This document shows, one piece after another, positions 42,655 through 51,740 of a stretch of 60,455 nucleotides of DNA (positions are counted from its first letter, which is position 1; each line of letters starts with the position of its first letter). The translations under genes were made by a program, and so were the position numbers. The notes below the pieces were generated by a model. That model made no database searches and was not told where the DNA came from. It saw only the letters and a program-made list of their open reading frames with translations. The stretch comes from Sphingomonas sp. (GTDB lineage Bacteria > Pseudomonadota > Alphaproteobacteria > Sphingomonadales > Sphingomonadaceae): contig NZ_JAIERS010000021.1 in NCBI RefSeq assembly GCF_019746665.1, forward strand, positions 1-60,455, in the 5' to 3' direction.

Positions 42655-44490
42655 ATGGCCACCGAAACCCCGCTCGATCGCTTGAAGGCCGTGCTTGGCG
42701 GCACCGCTCGCGCGCTCGCCGACGAGCCCGAACTCGATCTCGCTTACACCGCCGACGCGCCCAGCCAATCGGGCAAGCATCTGAAGATTCCGATGCCCGC
42801 GCGCAGCCTGCCGCCCGAGCAGGTGGCCGAGGCACGCGGCTTCGCCGATGGCTTCGCGCTTAGGCTCAAGCATCACGACCAGGCGCTGCACCTGAAGGGC
42901 GCGCCCACCGAAGCGCTGGCGCGCGCGGTGTTCGACGCGGTGGAGACGGCGCGGGTCGAGGCGCTCGGCGCGCGCGGCTATCGCGGCATCGGCGACAATC
43001 TGGAGACCGCGCTACTCGCCCGGCTGAAGAGCGACCCAATTACCCGTGCCCGCACCCGCGACGAGGTGCCGCTCTCGACCGCGGTCGCGCTGCTCGCGCG
43101 CGAGCGGCTGGCTGGTCGCCCCTCCCCCGCGCTCGCTGCACCCGGCATGGCGCTGGTGCGCGAATGGATCGAAGGGAAGGCGGGCGTCGATCTCGACGCG
43201 CTGGCGCTCGCCATCGACGATCAGGCCGCGTTCGCCAAGCTCTCGATGAAATTGCTCGAAGACCTCGAACTCGTCGAAGGCGATCTCACTCCTGACGATG
43301 CCGAGGAAGGCGGCAACGACGACGAGGGCCAGGAAGAGCAGGAGCAGGACGAGGGCGATCAGAGCGACGAGACCGGCGACCAGGGCCAGGGCGAGATCGA
43401 GCAGCGCAGTCAGCAGGCCGAGGGCGACGATGCCCAGGGCGAAGCCCAGGCCCAGCAGGACGACAGCTTCGACGACGCCGATGGCGAGCCCGGCGAGGAG
43501 GGCGAGGACGGCATGATGCCGGTGCGCGCCAATCGCCCCCCCGCCGACCTGACGCCGCAATTCGAATACAAGGCGTGGAGCACCGCGTTCGACGAGCAGG
43601 TGAGCGCGACCGAATTGTGCGACGCCGACGAGCTGGTCCGGCTGCGCGCTTATCTCGATCAGCAATTGGTCCATCTGCAGGGCGCGGTGACCAAGCTCGC
43701 CAACCGGCTGCAGCGGCGATTGATGGCGCAGCAGAGCCGCAGCTGGGATTTCGACCAGGAAGAGGGCCTGCTCGACGCCGCGCGCCTCGCCCGGGTCGTC
43801 GCCAGCCCCACCCACTCGCTCAGCTACAAGATCGAGCGCGATACCGAGTTCAAGGACACCGTCGTCACCCTGTTGATCGACAATTCGGGGTCGATGCGCG
43901 GACGGCCGATCTCAATCGCGGCGATCAGCGCCGACATTCTCGCGCGCACCTTGGAGCGCTGCGGGGTGAAGACCGAAATCCTGGGCTTCACCACCCGCGC
44001 ATGGAAAGGTGGGCAAGCGCGCGAGGACTGGCTGAACGCGGGCCGCCCGCCTCAGCCCGGACGGCTCAACGATCTGCGCCACATCATCTACAAGCAGGCC
44101 GACGAGCCCTGGCGCCGCGCCAAGCCCAATCTCGGGCTGATGATGCGCGAGGGGCTGCTGAAGGAGAATATCGACGGCGAGGCTTTGCTCTGGGCACACG
44201 CCCGGCTGATCGCGCGCCCCGAGGACCGGCGCATCCTGATGGTGATCTCGGACGGGGCGCCGGTGGATGACTCGACTTTGTCGGTAAACAGCGGTTCCTA
44301 CCTGGAACGCCATCTGCGCCAAGTGATCGGCTGGATCGAGAGTAAATCCCCGGTCGAACTGATCGCGATCGGCATCGGCCATGATGTGACCCGCTATTAC
44401 GCGCGGGCGGTGACGATCATGGACGCCGAGCAGTTGGGCGGCACGATGATCGAGCAGCTGGCGGGGCTGTTCGACACGCCGGGGCGGTGA
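42655..44490 (+). CDS. cobT: Cobaltochelatase subunit CobT
   Basis: A 611-residue subunit of the aerobic cobaltochelatase that inserts cobalt in cobalamin synthesis. A highly acidic tract (about 205-300, [18 protein letters not shown] and so on) separates an N-terminal domain from a C-terminal von Willebrand A domain with the MIDAS motif [10 protein letters not shown]. The start at 42655 ([16 protein letters not shown]) is typical. CobS/CobN are not in the window. Its stop overlaps the next small gene (GTGA). Confidence 0.93.
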   Translation: MATETPLDRLKAVLGGTARALADEPELDLAYTADAPSQSGKHLKIPMPARSLPPEQVAEARGFADGFALRLKHHDQALHLKGAPTEALARAVFDAVETARVEALGARGYRGIGDNLETALLARLKSDPITRARTRDEVPLSTAVALLARERLAGRPSPALAAPGMALVREWIEGKAGVDLDALALAIDDQAAFAKLSMKLLEDLELVEGDLTPDDAEEGGNDDEGQEEQEQDEGDQSDETGDQGQGEIEQRSQQAEGDDAQGEAQAQQDDSFDDADGEPGEEGEDGMMPVRANRPPADLTPQFEYKAWSTAFDEQVSATELCDADELVRLRAYLDQQLVHLQGAVTKLANRLQRRLMAQQSRSWDFDQEEGLLDAARLARVVASPTHSLSYKIERDTEFKDTVVTLLIDNSGSMRGRPISIAAISADILARTLERCGVKTEILGFTTRAWKGGQAREDWLNAGRPPQPGRLNDLRHIIYKQADEPWRRAKPNLGLMMREGLLKENIDGEALLWAHARLIARPEDRRILMVISDGAPVDDSTLSVNSGSYLERHLRQVIGWIESKSPVELIAIGIGHDVTRYYARAVTIMDAEQLGGTMIEQLAGLFDTPGR

Positions 44491-44753
44491 ACGGACTCAC
44501 CCCGCCCCCCGGCGGCTTTATCGGGCCGGTCAAGCGCTCGGTAACCATCGCGGGGCACCCCACCTCGATCAGCCTCGAACCCGTCTTCTGGACCGCGCTC
44601 GAAGCTGCGGCCGCCGCGCGGGCGTTACCGCTGTCGGCGCTCATCGCGCAGATCGATGCGTTGCGCATCCAGGCGCCCGCGCCGCCCAACCTTGCCAGCG
44701 CGCTGCGAACTTGGCTGTTCAACGAAAAATGTCCTGCGACTGACTCGCAATAG
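44487..44753 (+). CDS. Ribbon-helix-helix domain protein
   Basis: An 88-residue protein with GTG start inside the cobT stop codon. [42 protein letters not shown] fits the RHH_4 ribbon-helix-helix fold: one beta strand and two helices, as used by dimeric DNA-binding repressors. Its final codons overlap the first of two operator-like repeats that precede the TonB receptor gene. Whether it binds these is speculation. Confidence 0.8.
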   Translation: MNGLTPPPGGFIGPVKRSVTIAGHPTSISLEPVFWTALEAAAAARALPLSALIAQIDALRIQAPAPPNLASALRTWLFNEKCPATDSQ

Positions 44754-44777
44754 CGTTGACTCTGCGAATGGCTCGCA
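44735..44777 (+). promoter_or_regulatory. Duplicated TGCGA-N5-TCGCA operator before the TonB receptor
   Basis: TGCGA-CTGAC-TCGCA (44735-44749) and TGCGA-ATGGC-TCGCA (44763-44777), each followed by ATAGC. The two inverted repeats start 28 bases apart. This looks like a Fur-type or other iron-regulator site and lies at -70 to -30 of a siderophore receptor gene. Confidence 0.55.
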
Positions 44778-44805
44778 ATAGCAACGGCGCCATCAGGAGG
44801 CTCTG

Positions 44806-46908
44806 TTGCGATCCATTCTCATTTCGGTCAGCCCGCTCGCTCTCCTCGCCAGCGCCGCCCATGCCGCGCCCGGCGGTGCGGACACGCCGGAGCCGGTGGC
44901 GGACGAGGTCGTCGTCACCGGCCAGCGGCTCGGCTATGGCACCGACGAGACGAGCACCGCGACCCGCACTCCGGTGAAGCTGCTCGATCTGCCCCAGTCG
45001 GTCACCGCGATCACCAAGCAGCAGATCGACGATCAGGCAATCCGCACCATCGGCGACGCGCTGCGTCAGGTGCCCGGCGCGATCGCGGCGCAAGGGGAGG
45101 GCAATCGCGACCAAATCGTGCTGCGCGGGCAGAACACCACTGCCGATTTCTTCGTCGATAATCTGCGCGACGACGTTCAATATTACCGCCCGGTCTATAA
45201 TCTGGAGCGGCTGGAAGTACTGCGCGGGCCGAACGCTATGATCTTCGGGCGCGGCGGGGGTGGCGGGGTGATCAACCGCGTAACCAAGACGCCGTTCGAC
45301 GGCTTCGGCCTGGGCGCGACCGCGTCCGCCGACAGCTTCGGCGCCTGGTATCTCGACGGCGACCTAAACCTGGCCGTCGCCCCCGGGGTCACGGCGCGGG
45401 TGAACGCGGTGCATGAGGAGGTCGCCAACCACCGCAACCGCTATGGCGGCAACATCAGCGCGGTGAACCCGGTGGTCCGCTTCGCGCTGGGCGATCGCAC
45501 GAGCGTCACCGTCGGGTACGAATATCAGGCCGATCGCCGCGTGGTCGATCGCGGCGTGCCCTCGCAGAATGGGCGGCCGCTGAGCGGGTTTCGCGACACC
45601 TTTTTCGGCGTGCCCGGCTTCAACCGCACCGCCTTCACCGCGAACGTGCTGCGGGTGACGGCGACCCACCGCTTCTCCGATAACCTCCAGATCACCGGGC
45701 GACTGCTCTACGGCGAGTATGACAAATTCTACCGCAACGCCTTCCCGTCCGCGCCAGTGACGGCGGCGGGGCTGGTGCCGATCCAGGCCTATGAGGATTT
45801 CAACAACCGGCGCAATCTGTTCAGCCAGACCGACCTCGTCTGGCGGGTGACGACCGGCCCGATCGCGCATACCGTGCTGGCCGGCGCCGAGTTCGGCGAT
45901 CAGCGCGGCGACAATGGCCGCTTCAACGGCTTTTTCGATGGCCAGCCGGGCGCGAGTGCCGACGCGCTGACGCTGCCGGTGCGCCTCAGCGATCCCGTCG
46001 TGATCCCCGTCCCGATCCTGCGTGCCGGCACCGGCCAGCGCGCGGTGCGCTATCAATCGACGATCTTCGCCGGCTATGCGCAGGATCAGCTGAAATGGGG
46101 GCCGATCGAGCTGCTGCTCGGCCTGCGGTACGACAGTTTCACGCTGAACGCGCTCAACCGATTGAACGGGCAAACGCTCACGCGCGCCGACGGGCTCTGG
46201 TCGCCGCGCGTTGGGCTGGTCGGGCACCCAACCAACAATGTGTCGCTCTATTTCAGCTATGCACGCAGCTATTTGCCGCAATCGGGCGACCAGTTCACGA
46301 CGCTCGACGTGACAAGCGCGGCGCTGATCCCCGAACGCTTCGACAATTACGAAGTCGGCGCCAAATGGGAGCCGCGCGCGGGGCTGCTGCTCGCCGCGAG
46401 CCTCTATCAGCTGGAGCGCACCAACACGCGCGCCCCCGGCCCGACTCCGGGGACGACGGTCCTGACCGGCGCCCAGCGCAGCCGCGGGCTGGAGCTGGAG
46501 GCGCGCGGCCAAATCACCAAGGCGTGGAACCTCAGCCTCGCTTACGCTCTTACCGAGGCGGTGATCACCGAAACCACCGCCGCCGCCCCCGCCGGGCGCC
46601 GGGTACCGCTGGTGCCGCGCCACACCTTCTCCGCCTTCACCCGCTATGACGTGACGCCGCGCTTCGGCGTGGGCGGCGGGGTGAGTTATTTTTCGGACCG
46701 GGCGACGTCGATCTCGAACGCGGTGACGCTGCCCGCCTACACGCGCGTGGATGCGGCGCTTTACTACAAACTCACCAAGAACATCGAAGCGCAGGTGAAC
46801 ATCGAAAATCTGTTCGACGCGGGTTATTTCCCCACCGCGCATACTGACAACAGCATCACCACCGGGGCACCGATCAACGCGCGTGCGACGCTGCGGGTGC
46901 GGCTGTAG
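44806..46908 (+). CDS. TonB-dependent siderophore receptor
   Basis: A 700-residue outer-membrane receptor, TTG start with AGGAGG 6 bases upstream. Signal peptide 1 to about 20 (LALLASAAHA). The plug follows with EVVVTGQRLGYG (TonB box), LLDLPQSVTAITKQQI, DALRQVPGAIAAQGEGNRDQIVLRGQN, RLEVLRGPNAMIFGRGGGGGVINRVTK, then a 22-strand barrel ending ...INARATLRVRL. Similar to ferric catecholate receptors of the Fiu type. Paired operator sites sit before it, suggesting iron control. Confidence 0.94.
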   Translation: MRSILISVSPLALLASAAHAAPGGADTPEPVADEVVVTGQRLGYGTDETSTATRTPVKLLDLPQSVTAITKQQIDDQAIRTIGDALRQVPGAIAAQGEGNRDQIVLRGQNTTADFFVDNLRDDVQYYRPVYNLERLEVLRGPNAMIFGRGGGGGVINRVTKTPFDGFGLGATASADSFGAWYLDGDLNLAVAPGVTARVNAVHEEVANHRNRYGGNISAVNPVVRFALGDRTSVTVGYEYQADRRVVDRGVPSQNGRPLSGFRDTFFGVPGFNRTAFTANVLRVTATHRFSDNLQITGRLLYGEYDKFYRNAFPSAPVTAAGLVPIQAYEDFNNRRNLFSQTDLVWRVTTGPIAHTVLAGAEFGDQRGDNGRFNGFFDGQPGASADALTLPVRLSDPVVIPVPILRAGTGQRAVRYQSTIFAGYAQDQLKWGPIELLLGLRYDSFTLNALNRLNGQTLTRADGLWSPRVGLVGHPTNNVSLYFSYARSYLPQSGDQFTTLDVTSAALIPERFDNYEVGAKWEPRAGLLLAASLYQLERTNTRAPGPTPGTTVLTGAQRSRGLELEARGQITKAWNLSLAYALTEAVITETTAAAPAGRRVPLVPRHTFSAFTRYDVTPRFGVGGGVSYFSDRATSISNAVTLPAYTRVDAALYYKLTKNIEAQVNIENLFDAGYFPTAHTDNSITTGAPINARATLRVRL

Positions 46909-46922
46909 GGACGTTGCCCCGA

Positions 46923-46978
46923 GCTTCGACCCACCCCAACCCCTCCCTTGCAGGGAGGGGCCGGGGGTGGGTCGAAGC
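46923..46978. repeat. REP-like hairpin with a 15-bp outer stem
   Basis: GCTTCGACCCACCCC (46923-46937) pairs with 46964-46978, and an inner CCCCTCCC (46940-46947) pairs with GGGAGGGG (46953-46960) around TTGCA. It lies between the convergent TonB receptor and GDH genes and is the most complete copy of the family at 396, 3911 and 21426. Confidence 0.8.
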
Positions 46979-46993
46979 AGCGTGCGTCCCTGC

Positions 46994-49900
46994 CTACCGC
47001 CCGAGCAGCACCCGCGCCTGCCCAGCGATCTGCGCAAGCATCGCCGCGTTCGGCGCGGTCGCGCGGCGGGCGCGGTCGACCAGCGCGCGGAATTGCGCGA
47101 CACGCGGGGCGTGTTCACCGAGCCAAGCGTCAACCCGCGCCTGCGGGTTGCCCGCGTCACGGCCAAGAAACTCGAGCCGGATCTGCTGGAAATCGCGCGC
47201 AAGGCCAGCAATCAGCAGCCGCTCCCACGGATCGCTCGAATCGAGCCGTGCCGCCTGGGTCTGCGCCCAATCGAGCCCCAGCGCCTCGCCCAGGCGGGTG
47301 AAGGCCCGCGTCAAGCCATCGACGGTCACCCCCAGCCGTCGGCCGAGATCGGCGAGGCCGACCGCGCCATCCAGCTCGAAAATGCGCACCACCTGGCGCA
47401 CCAGCGCCTCGGGCGCGCCCGCCGCTTGCAGCCGCTGGGCGATCCGCGCGCTCTGGCCGCGGGCTTCGTCTTCCAGCAGCGTGGTGAGCTGGGCTTCGAG
47501 CTGCTCGACGCCGGCGCCGATCTGATCGAGCACCGCGCGCGGGCTGCTGCCGGGCGCCGACAGCCGCAACAGATCGGCGATATGCGAGCGCGTCGCGAGC
47601 GCGACTTCGTCGAACAGCGCGATCCGTGCCGCCTCGGGCACCGCCGCCGCCTCGATCTCGGCCCAAAGGGCAGGCAGTTCGAACAGATGCTCGACCACGA
47701 CGAACATCGCCGCGATGTCGGAAAGCGCCGCGCCCTCTTCCTCGGCCAATTCGAACGGGTGGAGCACGCCCAGTCGGTTCACCATCCGGTTGGCAAGCTT
47801 GGTTGCGACGATCTCGCCGCGCAGCCGGTGCGCGTCGATCGCCGCGCCGAATTGCTCGCGCATCGCTGGCGGGAAGGCGGCGAACAGATCGGCGCGGGTC
47901 GCGGCATCATTGGCGAGCGGGCTGTGCTCGATCGCGTCCTGCAGCGCGAGCTTGGCGGTCGCGAGCAGCACCGCTAGCTCGGGCCGGGTCAGCCCGCGCC
48001 GGTCCTGCGCGCGGCGGAGCAGATCGTCGTTCGATCCCAGCCCTTCGACATGGCGATCGAGCCGACCAGCGCTTTCGAAAATCTCGATCAGCCGCACATA
48101 GCTGGGCAGCGCCTTCGCCCCGTCATGCTCCATGATCGACAGCGCCAGCGTCTGCAGCCGGTTATCCTCGAGCACGATATGCGCGACATCGTCGGTCATG
48201 CCGACGAGCAATTCGTTGCGCGCGTCGAAGCCCAGCCGGCCCTCGATCATCTCGCGGTTCAGGGCGATCTTGATGTTCACTTCATTGTCCGAGCAATCGA
48301 CGCCCGCCGAATTGTCGATGAAGTCGGTGTTGATCCGCCCGCCGCCCGCCGCGAAGGCGATGCGGCCCGCTTGCGTCACCCCCAGATTGGCGCCCTCGCC
48401 GATCGCGACCGCGCGCAGCTCCTCGGCGTTCACGCGCAGCCGGTCGTTGGTGGGATCGCCGACCTGGACGTTGTTCTCGGCCGCCGCCTTCACATAGGTG
48501 CCGATCCCGCCGAACCAGATGAGATCGACGGGCGCCTTCAGGATCGCCGAAATCAGCGCCGCCGGATCGAGCTCGGTCGCCGCGATGCCGAGCGCGGCGC
48601 GAACCTCGTCCGACAGGCGGATCAGCTTTTCGGTGCGAGCGAACACCCCGCCGCCGGGTGAAATCAGCGCCTTGTCATAATCAGCCCAGCTCGAACGCGG
48701 CAGCGCGAACAGGCGCGCGCGCTCTTCCCAGCTTTTCGCCGGATCGGGGTTGGGATCGAGGAAGATGTGGCGATGGTCGAAAGCCGCAACCAGCCGCAGC
48801 GCCTTTGACAGCAGCATCCCGTTGCCGAACACGTCGCCCGACATGTCGCCGCAGCCGACGACGCGGATGCTGTCGCGCTGCACATCGATGCCACGCTCGG
48901 CGAAGTGGCGCTGGACCGAGAGCCAGCCGCCCTTGGCGGTGATGCCCATCGCCTTATGGTCATAGCCCTGGCTGCCGCCGCTCGCGAAGGCATCCCCCAG
49001 CCAGAAGCCGCGCTCCAGCGCGATCGCGTTCGCCACGTCGCTGAAGGTCGCGGTACCCTTGTCGGCGGCGACGACGAAATAGGGATCTTCGCCGTCATGG
49101 ATGCGCACGCCTTCGGGATGCACCACCTTGCCCTCGACGATATTGTCGGTGAGCGAGAGCAAAGTCCGGATGAAGATGCGGTACGCCTCGGTCCCCTCCG
49201 CCAGCCAGGCGTCGCGGTTGATCGGGCTGGGCAGCGCTTTGGGATAGAAGCCGCCCTTGGCGCCAGTCGGCACGATCACCGCGTTCTTGACGCGCTGCGC
49301 CTTCATCAGGCCCAGGATTTCGGTGCGGAAATCGTCGCGCCGATCGGACCAGCGCAGGCCGCCGCGCGCGACGGGGCCGGCGCGCAGATGGATGCCCTCG
49401 ACGCGCGGACTATAGACCCAGATCTCGCGCCACGGGAGCGGCGCGGGCAAGCCCGGAACCTTGGCGCTATCGAGCTTGAAGGCGATCGCCTCGCGCGCGG
49501 CCGGCGCGTAGAAATTGGTGCGCAATGTCGCGCGGATCACCCCCGAGATGCTGCGCAGGATGCGATCGTCGTCGATCGCGCTGACTCCGTCGAGCCCGCG
49601 CTCGATCTCCGCCTCCGCTGCCGCCAAATCGCCCATGCTAGGCGCATGCGCAGCCTCGAACCGGGCGATCAGCGCCGCGGCGACGTGCGGCGCGCGGCGG
49701 AGCGCGTCGACCACGGTCACCAGGCTGTACGCCATCCCCGCCTGCCGCAGATAGCGGAACCAGGCGCGGAACAGCACCACCGCCTGCGGGCTCAAGCCGG
49801 CATCGACGATCAGCCGGTTGAACGGATCATTCTCGGCCTGCCCTTCGAGTACCGCAGAAATCGCCTTTTCGAGAATGGCGGAATCGCCGTCGATCAACCC

Positions 49901-51613
49901 GGGCGCGGCCTCGGGGCTCAGTTGAAGCGCGAAATCATGGATGAAGCCCTCGGCCTCGTCGGCGAGCGCGGTCGGCACCTCCTCGATCACGCGGAAGCCG
50001 AAATTCTCGAGCACCGGCACCGCGTCCGACAGAGCAAGCGCGCCGCCATAGCGATAGATTTTCATCCGCAGCCCGCTATCGCCGCGATAGAGCCGCACGG
50101 AGCGTGCCTCGGGCGTCTCCAGCGTGGTCAGCCGCAGGATATCGAGCGCGGCTTCCTCGGCCGTGGCGACGGCGCGATAGGCCTGGGGAAAGCTGTTGGC
50201 ATGGCGCAGGGCGAGCCGGGCGGCGCGCGCGGGATCGGCGCGCTCGGCGATCGCAGCCTCCACCGCCGGCACCCAGCCGCGCACCATCCGCTGCAGCCGC
50301 AGGTTGAGCGGCGCTACTTCCGGCAACCGCCCCTCGCCGCGCAGATCAAAGGTATAGCGCAGCATCGCGACGACGCCGTCTTCCAGCGCGATCGACCAGT
50401 TGAGCAGCGCGCCATGCGCGGCCTCGGCCAGCATATCGCCGATCGCGATGCGGCGCACCGTCGTCAAATCGTCGCGCGGCAACCAGACGAAGGCAAACAA
50501 ATGCCGCCCCAGGATCGAGCGCACCAGCACCATTTGCGGCCGTGGCCGATCAGCGAGCGACATCGCGGTGAGCGCCAGTTGCTCGACCGACGCGGGATCG
50601 AAGCTGATCAGCAGATCATGCGGCAATTGGGTGAGCGCGTGCGCCAGCGCCTTGCCGGCATGGCCCTTGGGATCGAAGCCGAACTTGGCCTCCATCGCCG
50701 CCAGCCGCGCGCGCAGCACCGGCACCGTTTGCGGCGCGGCATTCAATGCGGATGAGGTCCACAGCCCGGCATGGATCGACAGACCCGTCAGCTGCCCACC
50801 CTCGCGCAGCGGCACCAGCACGAGATCGAGCGGCACCGCGCGGTGGACGGCGGAAATGAGGTTCGACTTCACAAGCAGCGGAGCATGGTTGCCCGCCGCG
50901 AACCAATCGAGCGCGAGCTGGCGCGAAGCCTCGGCAAGAATGGGTACCGGCTGGTCGAGCCGGGCGATGCCGAGCTTATCGCTCGCCCCGCCCTCGCGCC
51001 GCCAGCTTTCATGGCCAAGCAATGTGAAATGGCGATCGAGGAACCAGTTGAGCAGATCGCCGCCCTCGCGCTCTGCGGCATCCTCGCTCTCACGCAGCCG
51101 CTCGGCATCGGCCGCAAGCGCGGCCTGGAGTGGCGGCCAGTCGGCGACGGCCGCACGGACATTGGCGAGCGCCCGCTCCAGATCGCCAAGCAGCGCACGA
51201 CGGCGACGCGCGTCGACGCGCTCCATCTCGATGTAAATCATCGATTCCGGCGCACCGCTACCCACCGACTCGATCGTGCCATCGGGGGTGCGGGAGACGG
51301 GCAGCACCGGGTGGATGATGCGATCGATGTCGATGTCGTGCGCGCCAATCGTCGCCGCGATCGAGTCGACGAGGAATGGCATGTCGTCGTTGACGATCGC
51401 GAGCCGCATCTGGCGGTTGGTCTCGTCACCGCTGATCGTCTCGAGTTCCAGCCGGGGCGTCTCGGCCGGTCGGGCACCGGCGGTCGCGGCGACGAAGCGC
51501 GCGGCTTCGCTTCGCTCGGCATCGCCGAAGCCCTCCAACTCGCCCGGCAGGGCCCCCTCGACCAGCCGGACAGCAAGCGCCTCCGACAACGACTTGAGCG
51601 TGGCTTTGACCAT
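46994..51613 (-). CDS. NAD-specific glutamate dehydrogenase (large, GdhB type)
   Basis: A 1539-residue enzyme of the 180-kDa bacterial GDH class that turns glutamate into 2-oxoglutarate. The N-terminal about 700 residues are a regulatory region (ACT-like parts), the catalytic core is near residues 720-1150 with GLRWSDRRDDFRTEILGLMKAQRVKNAVIVPTGAKGGFYPK, the DGEDPYFVVAADKGTATFSD and GCGDMSGDVFGNGMLLS motifs, and the C-terminal region is helical. Start MVKATLKSLSEALAVRL. Slightly shorter than the family's usual 1580-1650 but no break was found. Confidence 0.95.
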   Translation of the reverse strand: MVKATLKSLSEALAVRLVEGALPGELEGFGDAERSEAARFVAATAGARPAETPRLELETISGDETNRQMRLAIVNDDMPFLVDSIAATIGAHDIDIDRIIHPVLPVSRTPDGTIESVGSGAPESMIYIEMERVDARRRRALLGDLERALANVRAAVADWPPLQAALAADAERLRESEDAAEREGGDLLNWFLDRHFTLLGHESWRREGGASDKLGIARLDQPVPILAEASRQLALDWFAAGNHAPLLVKSNLISAVHRAVPLDLVLVPLREGGQLTGLSIHAGLWTSSALNAAPQTVPVLRARLAAMEAKFGFDPKGHAGKALAHALTQLPHDLLISFDPASVEQLALTAMSLADRPRPQMVLVRSILGRHLFAFVWLPRDDLTTVRRIAIGDMLAEAAHGALLNWSIALEDGVVAMLRYTFDLRGEGRLPEVAPLNLRLQRMVRGWVPAVEAAIAERADPARAARLALRHANSFPQAYRAVATAEEAALDILRLTTLETPEARSVRLYRGDSGLRMKIYRYGGALALSDAVPVLENFGFRVIEEVPTALADEAEGFIHDFALQLSPEAAPGLIDGDSAILEKAISAVLEGQAENDPFNRLIVDAGLSPQAVVLFRAWFRYLRQAGMAYSLVTVVDALRRAPHVAAALIARFEAAHAPSMGDLAAAEAEIERGLDGVSAIDDDRILRSISGVIRATLRTNFYAPAAREAIAFKLDSAKVPGLPAPLPWREIWVYSPRVEGIHLRAGPVARGGLRWSDRRDDFRTEILGLMKAQRVKNAVIVPTGAKGGFYPKALPSPINRDAWLAEGTEAYRIFIRTLLSLTDNIVEGKVVHPEGVRIHDGEDPYFVVAADKGTATFSDVANAIALERGFWLGDAFASGGSQGYDHKAMGITAKGGWLSVQRHFAERGIDVQRDSIRVVGCGDMSGDVFGNGMLLSKALRLVAAFDHRHIFLDPNPDPAKSWEERARLFALPRSSWADYDKALISPGGGVFARTEKLIRLSDEVRAALGIAATELDPAALISAILKAPVDLIWFGGIGTYVKAAAENNVQVGDPTNDRLRVNAEELRAVAIGEGANLGVTQAGRIAFAAGGGRINTDFIDNSAGVDCSDNEVNIKIALNREMIEGRLGFDARNELLVGMTDDVAHIVLEDNRLQTLALSIMEHDGAKALPSYVRLIEIFESAGRLDRHVEGLGSNDDLLRRAQDRRGLTRPELAVLLATAKLALQDAIEHSPLANDAATRADLFAAFPPAMREQFGAAIDAHRLRGEIVATKLANRMVNRLGVLHPFELAEEEGAALSDIAAMFVVVEHLFELPALWAEIEAAAVPEAARIALFDEVALATRSHIADLLRLSAPGSSPRAVLDQIGAGVEQLEAQLTTLLEDEARGQSARIAQRLQAAGAPEALVRQVVRIFELDGAVGLADLGRRLGVTVDGLTRAFTRLGEALGLDWAQTQAARLDSSDPWERLLIAGLARDFQQIRLEFLGRDAGNPQARVDAWLGEHAPRVAQFRALVDRARRATAPNAAMLAQIAGQARVLLGR

Positions 51614-51683
51614 GGCGCGCTTCTAGGCCCGGGGAGCTAGGCAGGGCAAGGCGCGAGTGGCGCATGGAACGTAGCGCAACGAC

Positions 51684-51704
51684 AGTTGTACTGGACGCAC
51701 AACT
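51684..51704. promoter_or_regulatory. Inverted repeat AGTTGT-N9-ACAACT before the amidohydrolase
   Basis: AGTTGT (51684-51689) and ACAACT (51699-51704) form a 6-bp inverted repeat at -57 to -37 of the amidohydrolase start. It could be an operator in the GDH-amidohydrolase gap. Confidence 0.35.
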
Positions 51705-51740
51705 ACGTCAGTTTGACTTGTCATTGCCTGGGAGTTCCCT

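Noticed and set aside
42577..42891. N-terminal extension of glutamate-cysteine ligase
   Set aside because: It overlaps the start of cobT on the other strand and is low in complexity; the ATG at 42576 is sufficient.
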